This document shows, in pieces, positions 1 through 11,929 of a stretch of 64,000 nucleotides of DNA; the stretch's first letter is position 1; each line of letters starts with the position of its first letter. The DNA comes from Clitoria ternatea (taxonomy: Eukaryota > Streptophyta > Magnoliopsida > Fabales > Fabaceae), in assembly GCA_037962975.1 (NCBI GenBank), contig CM075674.1, positions 83,592,501 through 83,656,500 on the forward strand, given 5' to 3'. The notes under the pieces were generated by a model. It was not told the DNA's origin and ran no database searches. It was given only the letters and a program-made list of their open reading frames with translations. Made by a program: the position numbers and the translations under genes.

Positions 1-304
1 AAATCTTCCTTATTTTCTTCGTCGGCGTAATCATTCAGATAATCAAAATCGTGAAACAAAACTGAGTTCTTACTGCTCTAAGAGGAATCATTTTTGGATC
101 TGCATTTGGTTGTATTATAGCGAATGAAAAAGAAAACAAGGAAGTGTAAGGCTTAAGAAAAAGGAATCAAGCAAAGATGAGATATTGGAATTAGACAGTG
201 TTCATTAACCAAATAAACAAACAACTCTTTTTTTTTGCCTTTATTACAAAAGGGGTCCCAAAGCCTTAGGCATAGTAGAGGGACCGACAACTTATAAAAA
301 ATTA

Positions 305-1827
305 TTACTTTGACAAAACATTCATAGTCGTAGAGAACTCCATGATTTCCCAGTTATTCAGCTCCTGACCCAGTGAACAAGCATACACAAACTCCGAACT
401 ATGACTGGGATTATCTTCAATTACAGCCACTTGATCTGGATACATTATCCCTGCACTCTGGAAGCTCCGATAGAGGTCACAAATGGGGATTCTCGAAGTG
501 TTGAATTCCTGATCAGTGAGGCGAGCCATCCTTCTTCCCCTTCTTGCTGCCTCCACCCTCTTTCTGTCGATGGCCGTGGGTCGGTATCCCAGGCCATATC
601 TGTCTTTGTTTTCTGGGAGGCACACAGGTAGGACTCTCCCTTCCAGTTCACGCCCCAGTCCTTTCCCTGGCTTGTATCCTTCCCGTAACATTGTCTTTTC
701 CACTGATAGGGGTATATTTGGGAAGGATGTTCTTGCAATGCTTGTCGCATTGGCTATTTCCAAAGCTTGGAATGAAGTCTCGAGGGCCTCCTCAGCTGCT
801 TCAATGTACGGGGTGGTGACAGGCTTGTTGACCAAAAGGTCCTCTTCTCTGGAAACAATCACTAGTTTGTTGTCAATGATGAATTTCAACTTCTGATGTA
901 GCATGGAAGGGACCACCCCAGCCGAATGGATCCACGGCCGTCCTGGCAAACAACTGTAGGCGGGCGTGATATCCATAACTTGGAAGAGAACTTGAAAGGT
1001 ACACTGTCTGACCTGTATCGGCAGCTCAATCTCTCCCATGACTTCTCGTTGAGTTCCGTCGAAAGCCCGTACCACTATGGAACTAGGCCTCATATATGTC
1101 CCATCGAATGGTAACTTTGCCAATATGGACTTTGGCATTACATTTAGGGATGATCCATTATCGACAAGTACCTTCGCCAGGATATGATCCTGACACTTTA
1201 CAGAAATATGAAGGGCTTTGCTGTGCCCTGTTCCTTCGGCGGGTATTTCATCATCCGTATAGGTCAAGTAGTTATTGGCAACAATGTATCCTACTATATT
1301 TCCAAACTTGTCGATAGGTAAGTCATGCTTGACATGGGCCTCACTTAAAACTTTCATCAATGTATTCCGATGTGGTTCGGAACTCATCAAAAAGGATAAC
1401 AGGGAAATTTTGGGGGGGTATGGTTTAATTGATCCAGCACCTGGTACTCACTATGGCGAATAAACTTTAAAAACTCCTGGACTTCTTCCTCAATCACAGC
1501 CCTTTTTGCTTCACTGGTGGTTCCTTCCTTCCCAGTTTTGATCTCTCCAGTAGCTTTATCATGTTTTGAATTTGGAGGTGCGTATATCATCCCACTCCGA
1601 GTCATTCCCCCAACCCCGACAATATTTGTAACAGAAGAGGATGGCACAGAATCAATTGCAACAAGGTTGGTGATGACCACATCCGTACCATATTTCCATG
1701 GCACGACATGAGAATCCTTGAAAGGGAACGGAGTAAGTACTTGCACTGAAATGATAGTTTTGGCAGGAACTGGAGCTGCCAACGTGTTTTTATTGTAGAA
1801 TATAACCAGGGGCTTTGGATCCTGCAC
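305..1827 (-). pseudogene. Aspartic protease plus G-patch region of the Ogre-like element
   Basis: The retropepsin part has the active-site triplet D-N-G (in LVDNGSSLNVMP) and a downstream GRPW motif where the family has its second conserved block (ILGRPW-like). About 100 residues later comes a G-patch, GYKPGKGLGRELEG, an RNA-binding glycine motif that Ogre-type elements carry behind the protease. The reading frame is split. The upstream part (1827-1387) and downstream part (1390-305) are in different frames, and the shift maps to a run of seven G on the + strand at 1412-1418, so a homopolymer slip is the likely cause. The 3' part ends at a stop at 305, before any RT motif. The known Ogre intron and RT would follow to the left. 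Confidence 0.75.
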
Positions 1828-1833
1828 CCCGGT

Positions 1834-3898
1834 CTATTCTTGTACCATGTTTATCTTACCTTCACGGCGCCTGCAGATCTCCATAGTGTGGCTGTCTATA
1901 AGCTCTTGAAGAGCTTTTTGGAAGCCTCGTTGCCCTCTAGATTGTTCATCATCGTATTCTTCATCCGACGACCCATCTATCAGTCCTCTCTCAAGTAGGA
2001 GGGAGTGAATTACTTCCAAAGGAATTCTTATGTCCTCAACCCTTGAAATACATTCTTCATCCTCCCCAATAACATTAACCCCTGATCCTTCGTGGTTGGG
2101 CAAAGGGTTTGTTCTCACACTTGGGTTCCCCTCTCGAAAGCTTATCCAATCGGCCCTGATCAGATCCCTTACCTTGAACTTCAAAGCCAGGCAATTTTCT
2201 GTAGAATGCCCCGGCGCGCCAGCATGCTAATCACACCTTGCATTCGGGTCATACCCTCTTGGGTAAGGTGGCTGAAGTGGCCTCAAAGGACAGGGGACCA
2301 CCAATGTGTTTTTGATAAGATGAGGGAGAAGCTCGGTATAAGTCATAGGGATGGGATCAAATTGAATCTAGGTGCGATCATTGTTCTGCCTTCTTGGGTT
2401 TGAATTTGGCATTTGGTTTATATGCGGCGGCTGATATGGTACTTGGGGTGGTTGGTATAGTGCTTGTGGTGGGGTTGGTGGTCGTATAACAGGTGGTCGG
2501 AAGTAGGGTGGATTTGGATTCTGAATCGCAGCCACATATGGGTGTGGCATGTTGGGATAGACTGGTGGAAAGGTGATGGGGGTAGGCGGCTTTGACTGGT
2601 TTCCTTTTTGGTTATAAGAGATCGAGTTGGTCTCTCCATCTCTTCTCCTGCCCTCTCCAAGTGCTGGTTTCCTCACCGTCCCTGCCCCAGATGGGCTCCG
2701 GGCAATCTTCCCGGTTTGCAGTTCGTTCTCTATTCTTTCTCCAATAGTGACAATATCGGAGAAATGAGACGAAACGCTTCCAATCATCCTATCGTAGAAA
2801 GGCGACTGGAGCGTATCGATAAACATGGAAACTACTTTTTCCGACAAGGGAGGGTCAACTTGTGCTGCTACCTCACGCCAACGCTGGGCGTACTCTTTGA
2901 ACATCTCGTTGTCTTTCTTTGTCATATTTTGCAATTGTACTCTATCTGGTGCCATATCCAGATTGTACTTGTATTGTTGCATGAAAGCATCTGCCAGATC
3001 TTTCCAGTAGCGTATACGAGACTGCTGAAGATGGTTATACCAAGTGAGGGCCGCTCCAGCCAGGCTGTCTTGGAAGCAGTGAATCAACAGGGGGTCGTTG
3101 GAAGCGTGTGATGCCATCTTCTGACAATACATGGTAAGATGATTCTTTGGGTAGGTTAACCCCAGGTATTTATCAAATTCTAGCATTTTGAATTTGGGAG
3201 GGATAAAGACATCAAGAATTAAGCAGAGTTCTACAGCACTTCCCATCCCGAATCCTTCCACCCCCTCCATTGCTCTCAATCTTCTTTCCAAGATTTCTAT
3301 CCTTCCTTCTTGGGTAGCAGTAGTAGCACTTGGACCAGAGGTAACGTGATGACTTGTATACCCGAATGGCTGGTGGACGTGTGTCGGGTCGGCGTTTAAT
3401 AGGGTAGTGTGTGGTATGGTAGTAGCTTGGGTTATGTAGACAGGTTGGGTAGACTGTGCCTGGGTAGCTTGCGTTTGGGCTTGAGCCGTTTAAAATTCTC
3501 GGATGGGTGGAATGTTTGGTTGAGTAGTGTAAGGAATCAGCTCCTGATAGTTAGGCTCCTCTTGGAGCAGGGGAAAATACCCTGATGGCAAACCATATAA
3601 CGAAAAGGGTATAGCATTACCCTCCGTATCCATAAAGGTATGCTATTGGATATCAGCAGGGTTTGGTCTCCTTATGTGAGCAGTAAGGAGAGGTGCTGTT
3701 GGATTAAGATTAGGTTCCCCAGACAGACCCTAAGGGTGTCATGGGGTAGGCGGCTATTGCCTGGCATCTTCAACTCCCGCAGAAGAACCCCCTTCCGTGA
3801 CCCTCTTCTCTAGAAGCTTGGCCATCTCGGCCATTTGTTCCTTCAATTGACTGAGTTCGGCTCTCAAACTCTCGTTCTCTTATTCTATTTCAGCCATG
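1834..3898 (-). pseudogene. Gag of the Ogre-like element, interrupted
   Basis: The frame opens at an ATG near 3898 with a short charged coiled-coil start (MAEIE, then a stop, then ENESLRAELSQLKEQMAEM). It runs through a Pro/Gln/Thr-rich linker into the gag core at 3291-2368, where LTYPKNHLTMYCQKM and GAALTWYNHL are typical of retrotransposon gag. It ends in a zinc-knuckle-like stretch, GAPGHSTENC, at about 2225-2190. In-frame stops are visible near 3884, in the 3.45-3.75 kb linker and inside the knuckle at about 2228, so no full Gag can be made. The order coiled coil, linker, core, knuckle matches Ogre/Tat Gag. The protein would form the virus-like particle. Confidence 0.7.
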
Positions 3899-4206
3899 AG
3901 TTTCTTTCTGAGCCTACTCCCGTAGGGGTGTTTACCCGTAATGTCTAAAGGAACACAAAGATTTGTTAGAAAAAAAGTAAAAAAAACAGTTAAGGGAAAT
4001 GATAAAACAAAGATAGAAAGATATGCATAGGATGCAATTCTGAATTCAGCGCGTATCCTCTGACTGTTCCTCAAAATGTCGCGTTCAAAAGTACTAGGTA
4101 AAGCAGTAAAGCGGAAATTAACATGAGACAAATTATGGAGGCAAAATAGTTCATCATTCCATACTTTCGTGAAGATACAATGTCGTTAGAAGGATTTGAT
4201 TACAAC

Positions 4207-6137
4207 ATTTTAGCCATTCCTGGCCTGGGCAATCATGGCCCTCATTTTATAAATTCTTTCTTGACAATAATTCAAAAATGATGAAATTTCTTTTGGGGTG
4301 GAGAGAGGATTACTCATCCCTTCAACCTGTTTCAGCATTGATGGAAGATCTTCCAGGACTCCATTGACTAAGTATGCCAGGTTGGTGAAGTGATCCATCC
4401 ATGAATGAATGACTTCGTCCTGCCGAGCCAGTTCAACTTCTAAAAGGTGCGTGGCCTCTTGGCAACGTTGCTCAACATCGATGGTAATTTACCGTTCATT
4501 ATTTATCTCCCGCTCACAGGCTTACATTACTTTATCAAGCTGATGTTCCAATTTGTGGACCTGGGATTGTAGCAGCCCTTTTGTACAAAAGTCTCCTTTT
4601 CCTTTTCTTTGGATTGTACCAATAAGTCTTTTAGAAACTATTTTTCAGCCAGAATGGCGTAACTTTGCTGGCCCTTCATTTTCAGTTGAGAATTGGCTAC
4701 ACAAAGGCACTGGTCTTGTTTCACCCTGTAGTCTTCTTCAATCTTCCATTTTTTTTTGCATCTCATTCATGGTTTGTCTTCCTTCTGAATTTTCTTTCTT
4801 CTGAAGAGCACATTCTTGTTGACACCTTAAAAGGTCTTCTTCTAGCTTTTGATTCTTAGTCGTCAACTCCTCTATCTGAGCCTTCAAAACCTGGGTGGCT
4901 TTGTCCTCTATGATGAGTGGTGGAGCGAGAATGCTTGTAGACTGGTATGAGGGACTTCTGAAGGGTAATTTTACAATGGAAACCCTATTTAAGACCCATT
5001 CGTGGTATTCTGCCCCCACAGCGTGGCTTCACACCCCTAATTCCTTTCCCATCTTATGGACTTTCTTCCATGCATTGGCTATGTCCCAAACGGCAGATGT
5101 GTAGTCTTCTTTCGCATAATACAAAACGAAAGGAGTGAGCAACTCTTCATTTGGTGGCCCAAGCAAATGATAGGCCAGCTGCCGCTTGGCTATGGTAGGA
5201 TTATAATTGATGCACCCTATCGTGCCAATAAGAGGAACATTAGGATAGCTTCCACAATGATGAATGATTGGATTGACCTCTAGCCATTGAGGATACCATC
5301 TGACCTTCTCAACTGTAAGACCCACAAGATGATTAGCCCATTCACGCCCATTCTTTATTGCCAATTGACACAATTTCATATCAGAAATCAGACACTCAGC
5401 TTTGCATATTTGATGGAAGGCGTGAGATGTAAGCCACACATACAAAACGGGTAAGTAGCAAATAATCCTTTTCCCTCTTGTGTGTGACAGAAATCCATGG
5501 CGCAATATACATTGGCCAGCATTGCTGTAACTGGACTCTCAAGCCTGTGTTTGCAAGCGGCGAAGACATTGATAACATCATAATCTATATAGTTATCCAA
5601 GTTAGGGAACAAGACAACCCCGTAGATAGTAAGTGCTAAGGTGTCCATGAAGGCTTCCCATTCTTCCTTATCCGCTAAAACCTGCATGTGTTTCTCAAGA
5701 AATTCTTGAGTAAACCCGGGAACTTGATTTCTATTCATTTATGCGCTTTTTAATGTCTCAGGATGGATTTTCAAAATACGGGAGACAGAGGCGATGGTTA
5801 CATGATGGTCGAGATGGCGATAAGGGATCTGTCCTTCCAATGATATCCCCATAATCTGTTCATATTCTTCTATAGAAGGTGCTAGTTGAAAGTCTCTAAA
5901 TGTGAAACAACGGAGGGGTGGGTCATAGAATTGTGCCAAGGCTGTGATTGCTTCGGTTTGCACTTCCACCTCCAAGAGTTTTAGAACCCTTCCATATCTT
6001 CGGGTAAAAGCCATCTTTTGAGTCAGGTTTAATCTTTTCCCCATTGCTTGTAGACTACCACTATCAATCTTCTTGGCCTTAAGATGTAATATCTTCCTCA
6101 ATTCTGTCACATCTGTACCACAATTGTCATGTCTCAT
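4207..6137 (-). pseudogene. ORF1 of the Ogre-like element (plant retroelement domain plus coiled coil)
   Basis: The coding trace starts at the ATG at 6137 (MRHDNCGTD...) and has the pattern of plant retroelement proteins annotated as DUF7745: FTFRDFQLAPSIEEYEQIMG followed by RHLDHHVTIASVSRIL. A single in-frame stop at 5739-5741 separates two blocks in the same frame. A frame change near 5.4-5.5 kb then leads to the block with GSYPNVPLIGTIGCINYNP and a Lys/Glu/Gln-rich coiled coil at about 4960-4738. The C-terminal block at 4398-4210 again differs in frame. Ogre elements are known to have an ORF1 of unknown function here. Its role is not known, and this copy cannot be translated whole. Confidence 0.65.
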
Positions 6138-7234
6138 GTTAATTTCTATACTTGCTCAAGGATACTGCTAAATTCTAAATAGTTTCCTGTGAACACCAAG
6201 ACAAAGAAGAGGAATCAATCATTGTCATGTTTTGAAACCGGTATTTCCCCATTGATTTAATGCAAAGAAATTTTTACTTGGGGAAGCAGCGATTACCAAA
6301 ACTCGTGCGAGTCCAAGGCTAAAGGGTCATAGGTTTTCTAATCGTTATTGATGCCCAAGTTGGAGGGAAACAAAATTATTTTTTTCATTTTCTTTTTGAC
6401 GACTAGGAGAATTTATGATTCAGGACTTAGAAGTACACGATGAAAAGAGAACTACCCACCCACCCAAAGATTACTAAGTGTTTCAAAAAAAAATAAGCCA
6501 TTATTTCAAAATAAAGCAACCCTTCGATGGGTAGGCAATTCATTCATTTGGATTAAAAGGGAAAGCGAGAATGACATAAGGTAAAGTATAGTCTGCCCTT
6601 TCATGGCCTAAATCAGATTTTTCTAAAAGTCTTTTCTAGGCCCTACGGCTTGTCTAAGAGTGACTCCTCACATTGGGTGGCTTGCACTAGACTTCTAAAA
6701 GGTCACTAGAGCCAAGATCCTACTCATGATGTGGTCGTAACAGTAGGGAATCTACTAGGTATGTACATCATGAAAGGTCGAACTCTAGTTGAGGTTCTTA
6801 CGATCGCCGGATGGGAAGTACATCCCAAACGACACCACTACCAACCCCTCCTAACTTAAGTTTCATTTGGGGCCCGGGTATAGGGCGCCACTCATAAGTG
6901 TGTGCAAAAATGTGAGTGAAGTGTGTAACAGGGTATTCAATACCTGTACCTTACCCTATCCTGCATAGTGAATAAACATGAGACAACAACAATAAAGTCG
7001 TCTACCCTAGGGTTCAATAGTTATACAGAAAACTACACAGAATCATCTACCCTAGGGTTCAATAATCATACACAAACATTGACAGTACATAAACGACAAA
7101 ACATAACTGGAATTAAAAGCAAGCATATACAGTTATCAACAAAGATAAAACAAAAGAAGAAATTAAAACAAACAAAAGGCTATATAAGAAAAACATACAC
7201 TTTCAACCTAAATGGCCTGACTCTCAAGTATTTT
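6138..7234 (-). other. 5' leader of the Ogre-like element
   Basis: About 1.1 kb lies between the primer site and ORF1. I see no conserved coding sequence in it. A duplicated short phrase, CTACCCTAGGGTTCAATA, occurs at 7001-7018 and 7046-7063. Long leaders are usual for Ogre-type elements. Confidence 0.5.
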
Positions 7235-7252
7235 TCCCCAGTGGAGTCACCA
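7235..7252 (-). other. Primer binding site, tRNA-Arg type
   Basis: On the minus strand the sequence is TGGTGACTCCACTGGGGA, the form used by Ogre-type elements and complementary to a tRNA-Arg 3' end. It lies two bases after the LTR end (CA at 7256-7255), the normal spacing for minus-strand DNA priming. Confidence 0.75.
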
Positions 7253-7553
7253 TCTGTCGCGACCGAGATCGCGACGACGGCGAAAATGATAAAACAAAAT
7301 AGGGAGTCGCCACTAACATTTTTATCTATAGAAAAAACATTGGAAAAAAACTTTAACAAAGCACTGGTTAAAAAAAGGTGAGATTCAAGTTCGGGAGTCG
7401 GTTACGAGTGGGGAAGGTATTAGCACCCCACATCGCCTGTTAAAAATAATACCAAAGTTGAAAATGCGTATCACGAATAGCCTTAAAATTGTTTCTATTT
7501 CCTTTTTTTTCTTGAAAATAAAGGAGACAGACGAAATAAAAAAAAGCTCAGAA

Positions 7554-7930
7554 TAAGATCAATAGGATATCTCGTCCAAATTAATCCTGGCTTTAATGGG
7601 GGAAACGAGAAAAAGAGGAAAGGAAACTAACAAGAAGTTTCGTCTAAATTAGTAATCCTCTCGTCAAGATACCAGATCGAGAAAGAAAAAGGAGGGGTTA
7701 ACAGGACGCCATGTCCAAGTTAATCCGGGCTTTTAATGAAGGTACGTATGGAAAAGGGAGAGAAGGCTAACAGGACGTCTCGTCCAAATTAGTCATTTTC
7801 CATCAGAATACAGGGTCGAATAGTGAAAGGAGTTAACAGGACGTCTCATCCAAATTAACCTGATTTTTATGAAAAATAATAACGGCCGGGGAAAAGGAAG
7901 AGAATCAACAAGACGTCACGTCTAAATTGA
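7554..7930. repeat. Six-copy degenerate tandem array inside the Ogre-like LTR
   Basis: A core phrase close to AACAGGACGTCTCGTCCAAA recurs near 7560, 7630, 7700, 7770, 7832 and 7907. The spacing is 62-76 bp, with purine-rich filler between. Copies 3-5 are the most alike. Confidence 0.65.
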
Positions 7931-8130
7931 CTTCCAGGAAGATAGTAAGGGTTAGATTAATTTTTTGAAAGGAAGAATAAAAAAGGAAAAGAAGTGGGCC
8001 CGACAGGAGTTAAGTCCTGCTCCTACGTATTCTCGAATTTTCAAGAAATCAGGATTACGTAGTTCTTGATAAGAGGTAGTCTTACAGTAGTGTTATGAGA
8101 TTCATCATCAGATCAGGTTTAAGAGGAAAA

Positions 8131-8370
8131 AGGAATACAAGGCGAAGTTCTTTGCACGTGTATAGGACATAGAAATAGTGTAGGAAAAAGTACTTCTGCA
8201 CGACACAAACCTAGAATTACCAATGTACAAGAAATGGATAAGGCAGTTAACGAATCCGGTGTGGGAGCACAGTAAAAAGGGCATACAAAGTGAAGTTCCT
8301 CGCACGTGTATGGGTCTTAGGAATAGTGTAGGCAGAAGCGTTTCTGCATGACACTGACTTAAAATTGCTA
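8131..8370. repeat. Two-copy duplication, about 147-bp period, in the Ogre-like LTR
   Basis: Two segments share AGTTC, then GCACGTGTAT, then AATAGTGTAGG, then TTCTGCA, then GACAC in the same order and spacing. One starts near 8131 and the other near 8278. They are diverged tandem copies. Confidence 0.6.
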
Positions 8371-8930
8371 CTATACGGTTCACAAGGATATCAAAAAGAC
8401 ATATTTTGTTACTTTTGCATTATGAACAAAGACAAGGGAGAATTATTCAAGAAAGTAAAACAGTAAAAAGAGAAAGGCAGTAGAGAAGACAAAATAAACA
8501 AAACAACAAAAGAAGTGATGAAGGGATTGTAACCGGTGTGGGCGTAGATACTGGGAGAGCCGGTATTGACTGTTCGAACCGGTATGGATTGGAACAGCAG
8601 CGATGGGAGTGACAGCGACGAAACCGGTTCGGTTGATTACTGGGTCCGATGTAGGGGCTCAGTGTAGATCCGGTGTGGGATTGATAAATATGGAGCCCTT
8701 TATGAGGATATGAATAACGTCTAGACCGTAGGGGAGGACCCACTTTAAGCAGGGTAGGGAATGGTGTCCTAATGATTGGATTCAAAACCTTGGGGAAATT
8801 CTTTTCCTCCAGAAACTTGAAGAATCATGAATTGAAGTGATTCTCTAAAAGACTTTAGGTTTCGAACCCCAGTGCAATTTCTCAGGATTCAGGGATTCAA
8901 GGTTCGGACCCTTGGACCTCTTCAATGTTG

Positions 8931-8939
8931 GTATTTATA
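8931..8939 (-). promoter_or_regulatory. TATA box of the Ogre-like LTR
   Basis: TATAAATAC lies on the minus strand in a context (CTATAAATACCAAC) typical of plant LTR promoters. Transcription would start about 30 bases further on and run toward the element body. No functional test is implied. Confidence 0.5.
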
Positions 8940-9649
8940 GAAGACCTCTGGAGCCTGAGTGGCTGGACAGTTCAGGCTTCCACTCAGCCATTCGTGTAGT
9001 GAAGACAGCCTGGCCACTAGCAGTTGTGGGGAACAGTGGCTGGTGGTGAGTTTTTTATCGTTTTAAATTTTTTATTCCCTGTCTGCCATTTCCTGGATTT
9101 TAGGATCGAATCTTGTAGTGCGATTCCAAGTCACAGCATGGGCAGCCGGACTCTGCAAACGGTGTCACATGGATCTGGTGTTGGGTTTATGAAAAAACCC
9201 TCCCACATCGGATGATAACGGACACCGGTACCACTGGATGGACTTAGTAAGATAGTGTCTCTCCCATTGGCCCAGATCGGTATCCCTCTGACCCTGACTG
9301 GTGTTCCTCCTGTTATGGATATCGGACGTCATCTCCATATGACCCCAAACCAGTGTTATTGACGATGTGTCGTTTCATTTTGACATCAGATGTTTCACTA
9401 CCGGTGTTCATAAAAACGGGCCAGACTGAAATAGGTGTTTACAGTGTCCTTACAGGTAACACCCCTTTCACCCCACAACGTGTAAGGTTGATGATTTGGT
9501 ACGAGGAATTGTTCCAGGGCCTTTATTCCCCATTGAAATAAAATATATAATACCGAATCTCCATTGGACCAATGTAAAACTCACACTTGAAATAACATAT
9601 TAAGGATTGTCCCAAGACCGACTCTTGCATCCCGACCTAGACCAGTTTA

Positions 9650-9668
9650 TTGGCATGCCCAGTGGGAC
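9650..9668 (+). other. Primer-site-like sequence of the Tat-lineage element
   Basis: TTGGCATGCCCAGTGGGAC resembles the conserved start of the internal region of Tat-lineage (Retand/RIRE2-like) elements, where the primer site has the form TTGGCACGCCCGGTGGGAC. Tat-type gag follows on the + strand, which supports the call. Confidence 0.6.
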
Positions 9669-11677
9669 ACTGTAAACTGATTTCCGCATTCATTTTCATC
9701 ATCATAAGAGATAGCTCACGAGTTCCAAATGGCCATGTTAAGGATCTGACGTTCTTGGAGCCCAGGTGTCTCGCTTTTGATAACTCTAATGCATCAGCAA
9801 GGAAGATAGTCCCAGTGGTCACTTCTGACTTAAGGGATGAAATCATTAGACAGCTAGGGGTCGGGGAGGAGCTGGCGAGGTTGAGGCACGAGCGCCCTAC
9901 ACAGGCTGAAAAGGTGAATCCTCATGGACTTCACCAACCTGAGGTTTCCAGGCATGAGGTATCTCGCACACCTTCTTACTCTAGGATCGTGACATATGAG
10001 GAGGAACAGGAGACTCATTCTTACATTGAGCACCAAAACCTACGTGAAGGAGCCAACCCTCTAGCTTTCCTTTTTCTGGTTACAAGTTGAGTGTTCCTTT
10101 CTCAAGAAGACTCATAAGCATGCCTATTCCGAGGCACTTGCAGACCACTCATCCTCTTTCTATAGAAGGGTATACAAGTGAGACAGATCTATGTAAACAC
10201 CTCAATATTTATGTATATGAGGCTATATTTTTAGGAGCTGGGGCGGATGTCATGTGTCGTATGTTTCCAAGCACATTAACAGGTGAAGCCTTAAGTTGGT
10301 TCAAGAGACTCCCCTTTGAATCTATAGATTCCTAGAAAGAAATGGTGGCTGAGGCTTTCTGAGATCACTTTGTGATCTCTTGGGACGTTCCCCAAGACTT
10401 CACGCACACAGGCTCAGATTAAGTAGGGAGAGACAAAGTCCTTGAAGGATTTTCTAAAGAGGTTCTACAAGGAGGCAGCCATGATCCCAGATTTAACAGA
10501 GGCTATTCAGTTACACATTGTCATTGAGGCTCTGTAGCCTAAATCACTATTTGTATTGTCCTTGACAAAATGACCCCCCACCATACTTGAGGAGTTTAGG
10601 TGTAAGGCCTTGAAGTATGTCGATATCGAGATGCATCTCAAGGCCACGACTACAAGGAATAAGACACCGAGTCCTTCACTATGAGTAGAGAGGGAGAAAG
10701 AAAAGTTTAAGGGTGATAAGATGCCCCAGAATGAATGTGGGAGGGATCAACAACCTCGTCAGTAGGAGAAGTGGGTTGCAATATTGGCCTACTATGCACC
10801 CTTGAATGCTAAGTCATCCAAGATTTTAAGGGGGGTAGGATGGCCTTCCTTTAATGTGTATGGAGTTAGGAGACCAGCTCCCGTGAAAAGGCCAGGAAAC
10901 CCTAGGAAGTATTATGACTTCCATAAGGAAACTTACCATTCAAGCGATGAATGCAGACAATTGAAGGACGCGGTCGAGGTCTTAATTTGTGAGGGGAAGC
11001 TTAAACAATACTTATTCAAGAATAAGTCTTTGGACGAGCTCGACCAAATGGAGAAGAGGCACAAAGACCACTTTCCTGACCCGAACGATACATGAGGTCC
11101 TAAAAGATTCATAGTTGCAGAAAAGTAGAAGGGATTGGTGGTGGAGGCCGTCCAAGAAGAGGAACATGTACTATCACCCCTGAATGACGCAAACGTGAGG
11201 TCATTGACATGATTGCCAGAGGATTTGCTAGGGGAGACGTATCAAATACGACGCGTAAGAACCATCATAGGATGATCTTATCTGTGCAAGGTAAGAAGCG
11301 GGACAATCGTCCTATTAGGGACGGTATTCAGACCCCTCCCATTTCTTTTTTTGATGATGATTTTCGTTTAACTATCCCTGGAAGTGATGATGCGGTGGTG
11401 ATAATAGTCGTGATCACTAATATGGATGTCAAAAGAATTTTGGTTGACCAAGGAAGCTCCTATGATGTTCTTTTCTATGATTGCTTTAAGAGGATGAGCC
11501 TCACTGGTGCTGATTTATAGCCTCACACACAGGATCTTACGGCTTTTAATGGAGCCAAGCAGCCTACGAATGAGTATCTTAATACCCACATACTTTCGAT
11601 GGGGAGACCAGAATTTTGGTCATCGATGTGTAGTCTCCCTATAACGGCATTATAGGCTATCCCACGTTGAATGCCAT

Positions 11678-11682
11678 GGAGG
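11678..11682. repeat. Target site duplication, left copy (GGAGG)
   Basis: GGAGG precedes the left LTR and recurs exactly at 24205-24209 after the right LTR. A 5-bp duplication is what Ty3-type integrases leave. It falls inside protease coding sequence. Confidence 0.9.
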
Positions 11683-11929
11683 TGATAGGTGCTTTATAGT
11701 ACAATAAATTAGACCCAGTTTGCTTAGGATTTTTATCATTATCCACTGTATTTGCTTTATTTATTGAGATTTTTGCTTTCTTTCCACTCTATTCTACTTG
11801 GGTATGTTATTTTGCAGGAATTAAGGTAATAAAGGGTCAAAAACAAGAGAAAAACGACCATAAAATGATAAAGAAACAAGAAGAACAAGCCCAAAGTAGA
11901 AAGAACTCTCTTTTTATGCTGAATTCCGA

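Larger units (their letters stand above)
7255..9450 (-). repeat. 5' LTR of the Ogre-like element
   Basis: The inner edge is fixed by the terminal CA (7256-7255 on the minus strand) next to the primer site. A TATA box (TATAAATAC on the minus strand, 8939-8931) divides U3 on the right from R-U5 on the left. The R-U5 part contains a six-copy tandem array (7554-7930) and a 147-bp-spaced duplication (8131-8370). CCGGT-type words are scattered over 8530-9430, suggesting that U3 reaches at least 9.43 kb. The outer TG end was not found with certainty because it abuts the LTR of the neighbouring Tat element. Confidence 0.6.
1..9500 (-). mobile_element. Ogre/Tat-like Ty3 LTR retrotransposon, 5' half, truncated by the window edge
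   Basis: Read on the minus strand the order is LTR (from about 9.5 kb down to 7255), primer site (7252-7235), leader, an extra ORF1 (6137 to about 4207), gag (3898 to about 1834), then protease and G-patch (1827-305). An additional ORF before gag, a G-patch after the protease and a tRNA-Arg-type primer site are known marks of the Ogre branch of the Tat lineage, common in legumes. Reverse transcriptase, RNase H, integrase and the 3' LTR would lie left of position 1. Every coding part has stops or frameshifts, so this copy looks dead. The outer LTR edge is not resolved; it lies somewhere in 9.2-9.6 kb, where the Tat element begins. Confidence 0.8.
9650..11682 (+). pseudogene. Tat-lineage Ty3 element, gag and first part of protease
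   Basis: The gag core at 10087-10335 includes GEALSWFKRLP, as in Tat Gag. Near 10910-11020 is the typical YYDFHKETYHSSDECRQLKD segment, which stands where other Gags have a zinc knuckle. The protease starts near 11340 (ISFFDDDFRLTIPG) and has the active-site triplet D-Q-G near 11450 (RILVDQGSSYDVLF). Several stops and frame changes (for example at 10334, 11093 and 11518) show it is decayed. At 11682 the protease is cut exactly at the target duplication of the Athila-type element; the remainder lies at 24205-24355. Confidence 0.75.

Noticed and set aside
6968..7381. 137-residue Lys/Thr/Asn-rich frame on the + strand
   Set aside because: It crosses the primer site and LTR edge of the minus-strand element, so it cannot be a separate gene.
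7554..7930. CRISPR-like array (regular repeat with unique spacers)
   Set aside because: Repeats are degenerate, spacing varies by 14 bp, and the setting is a plant LTR. No cas genes.
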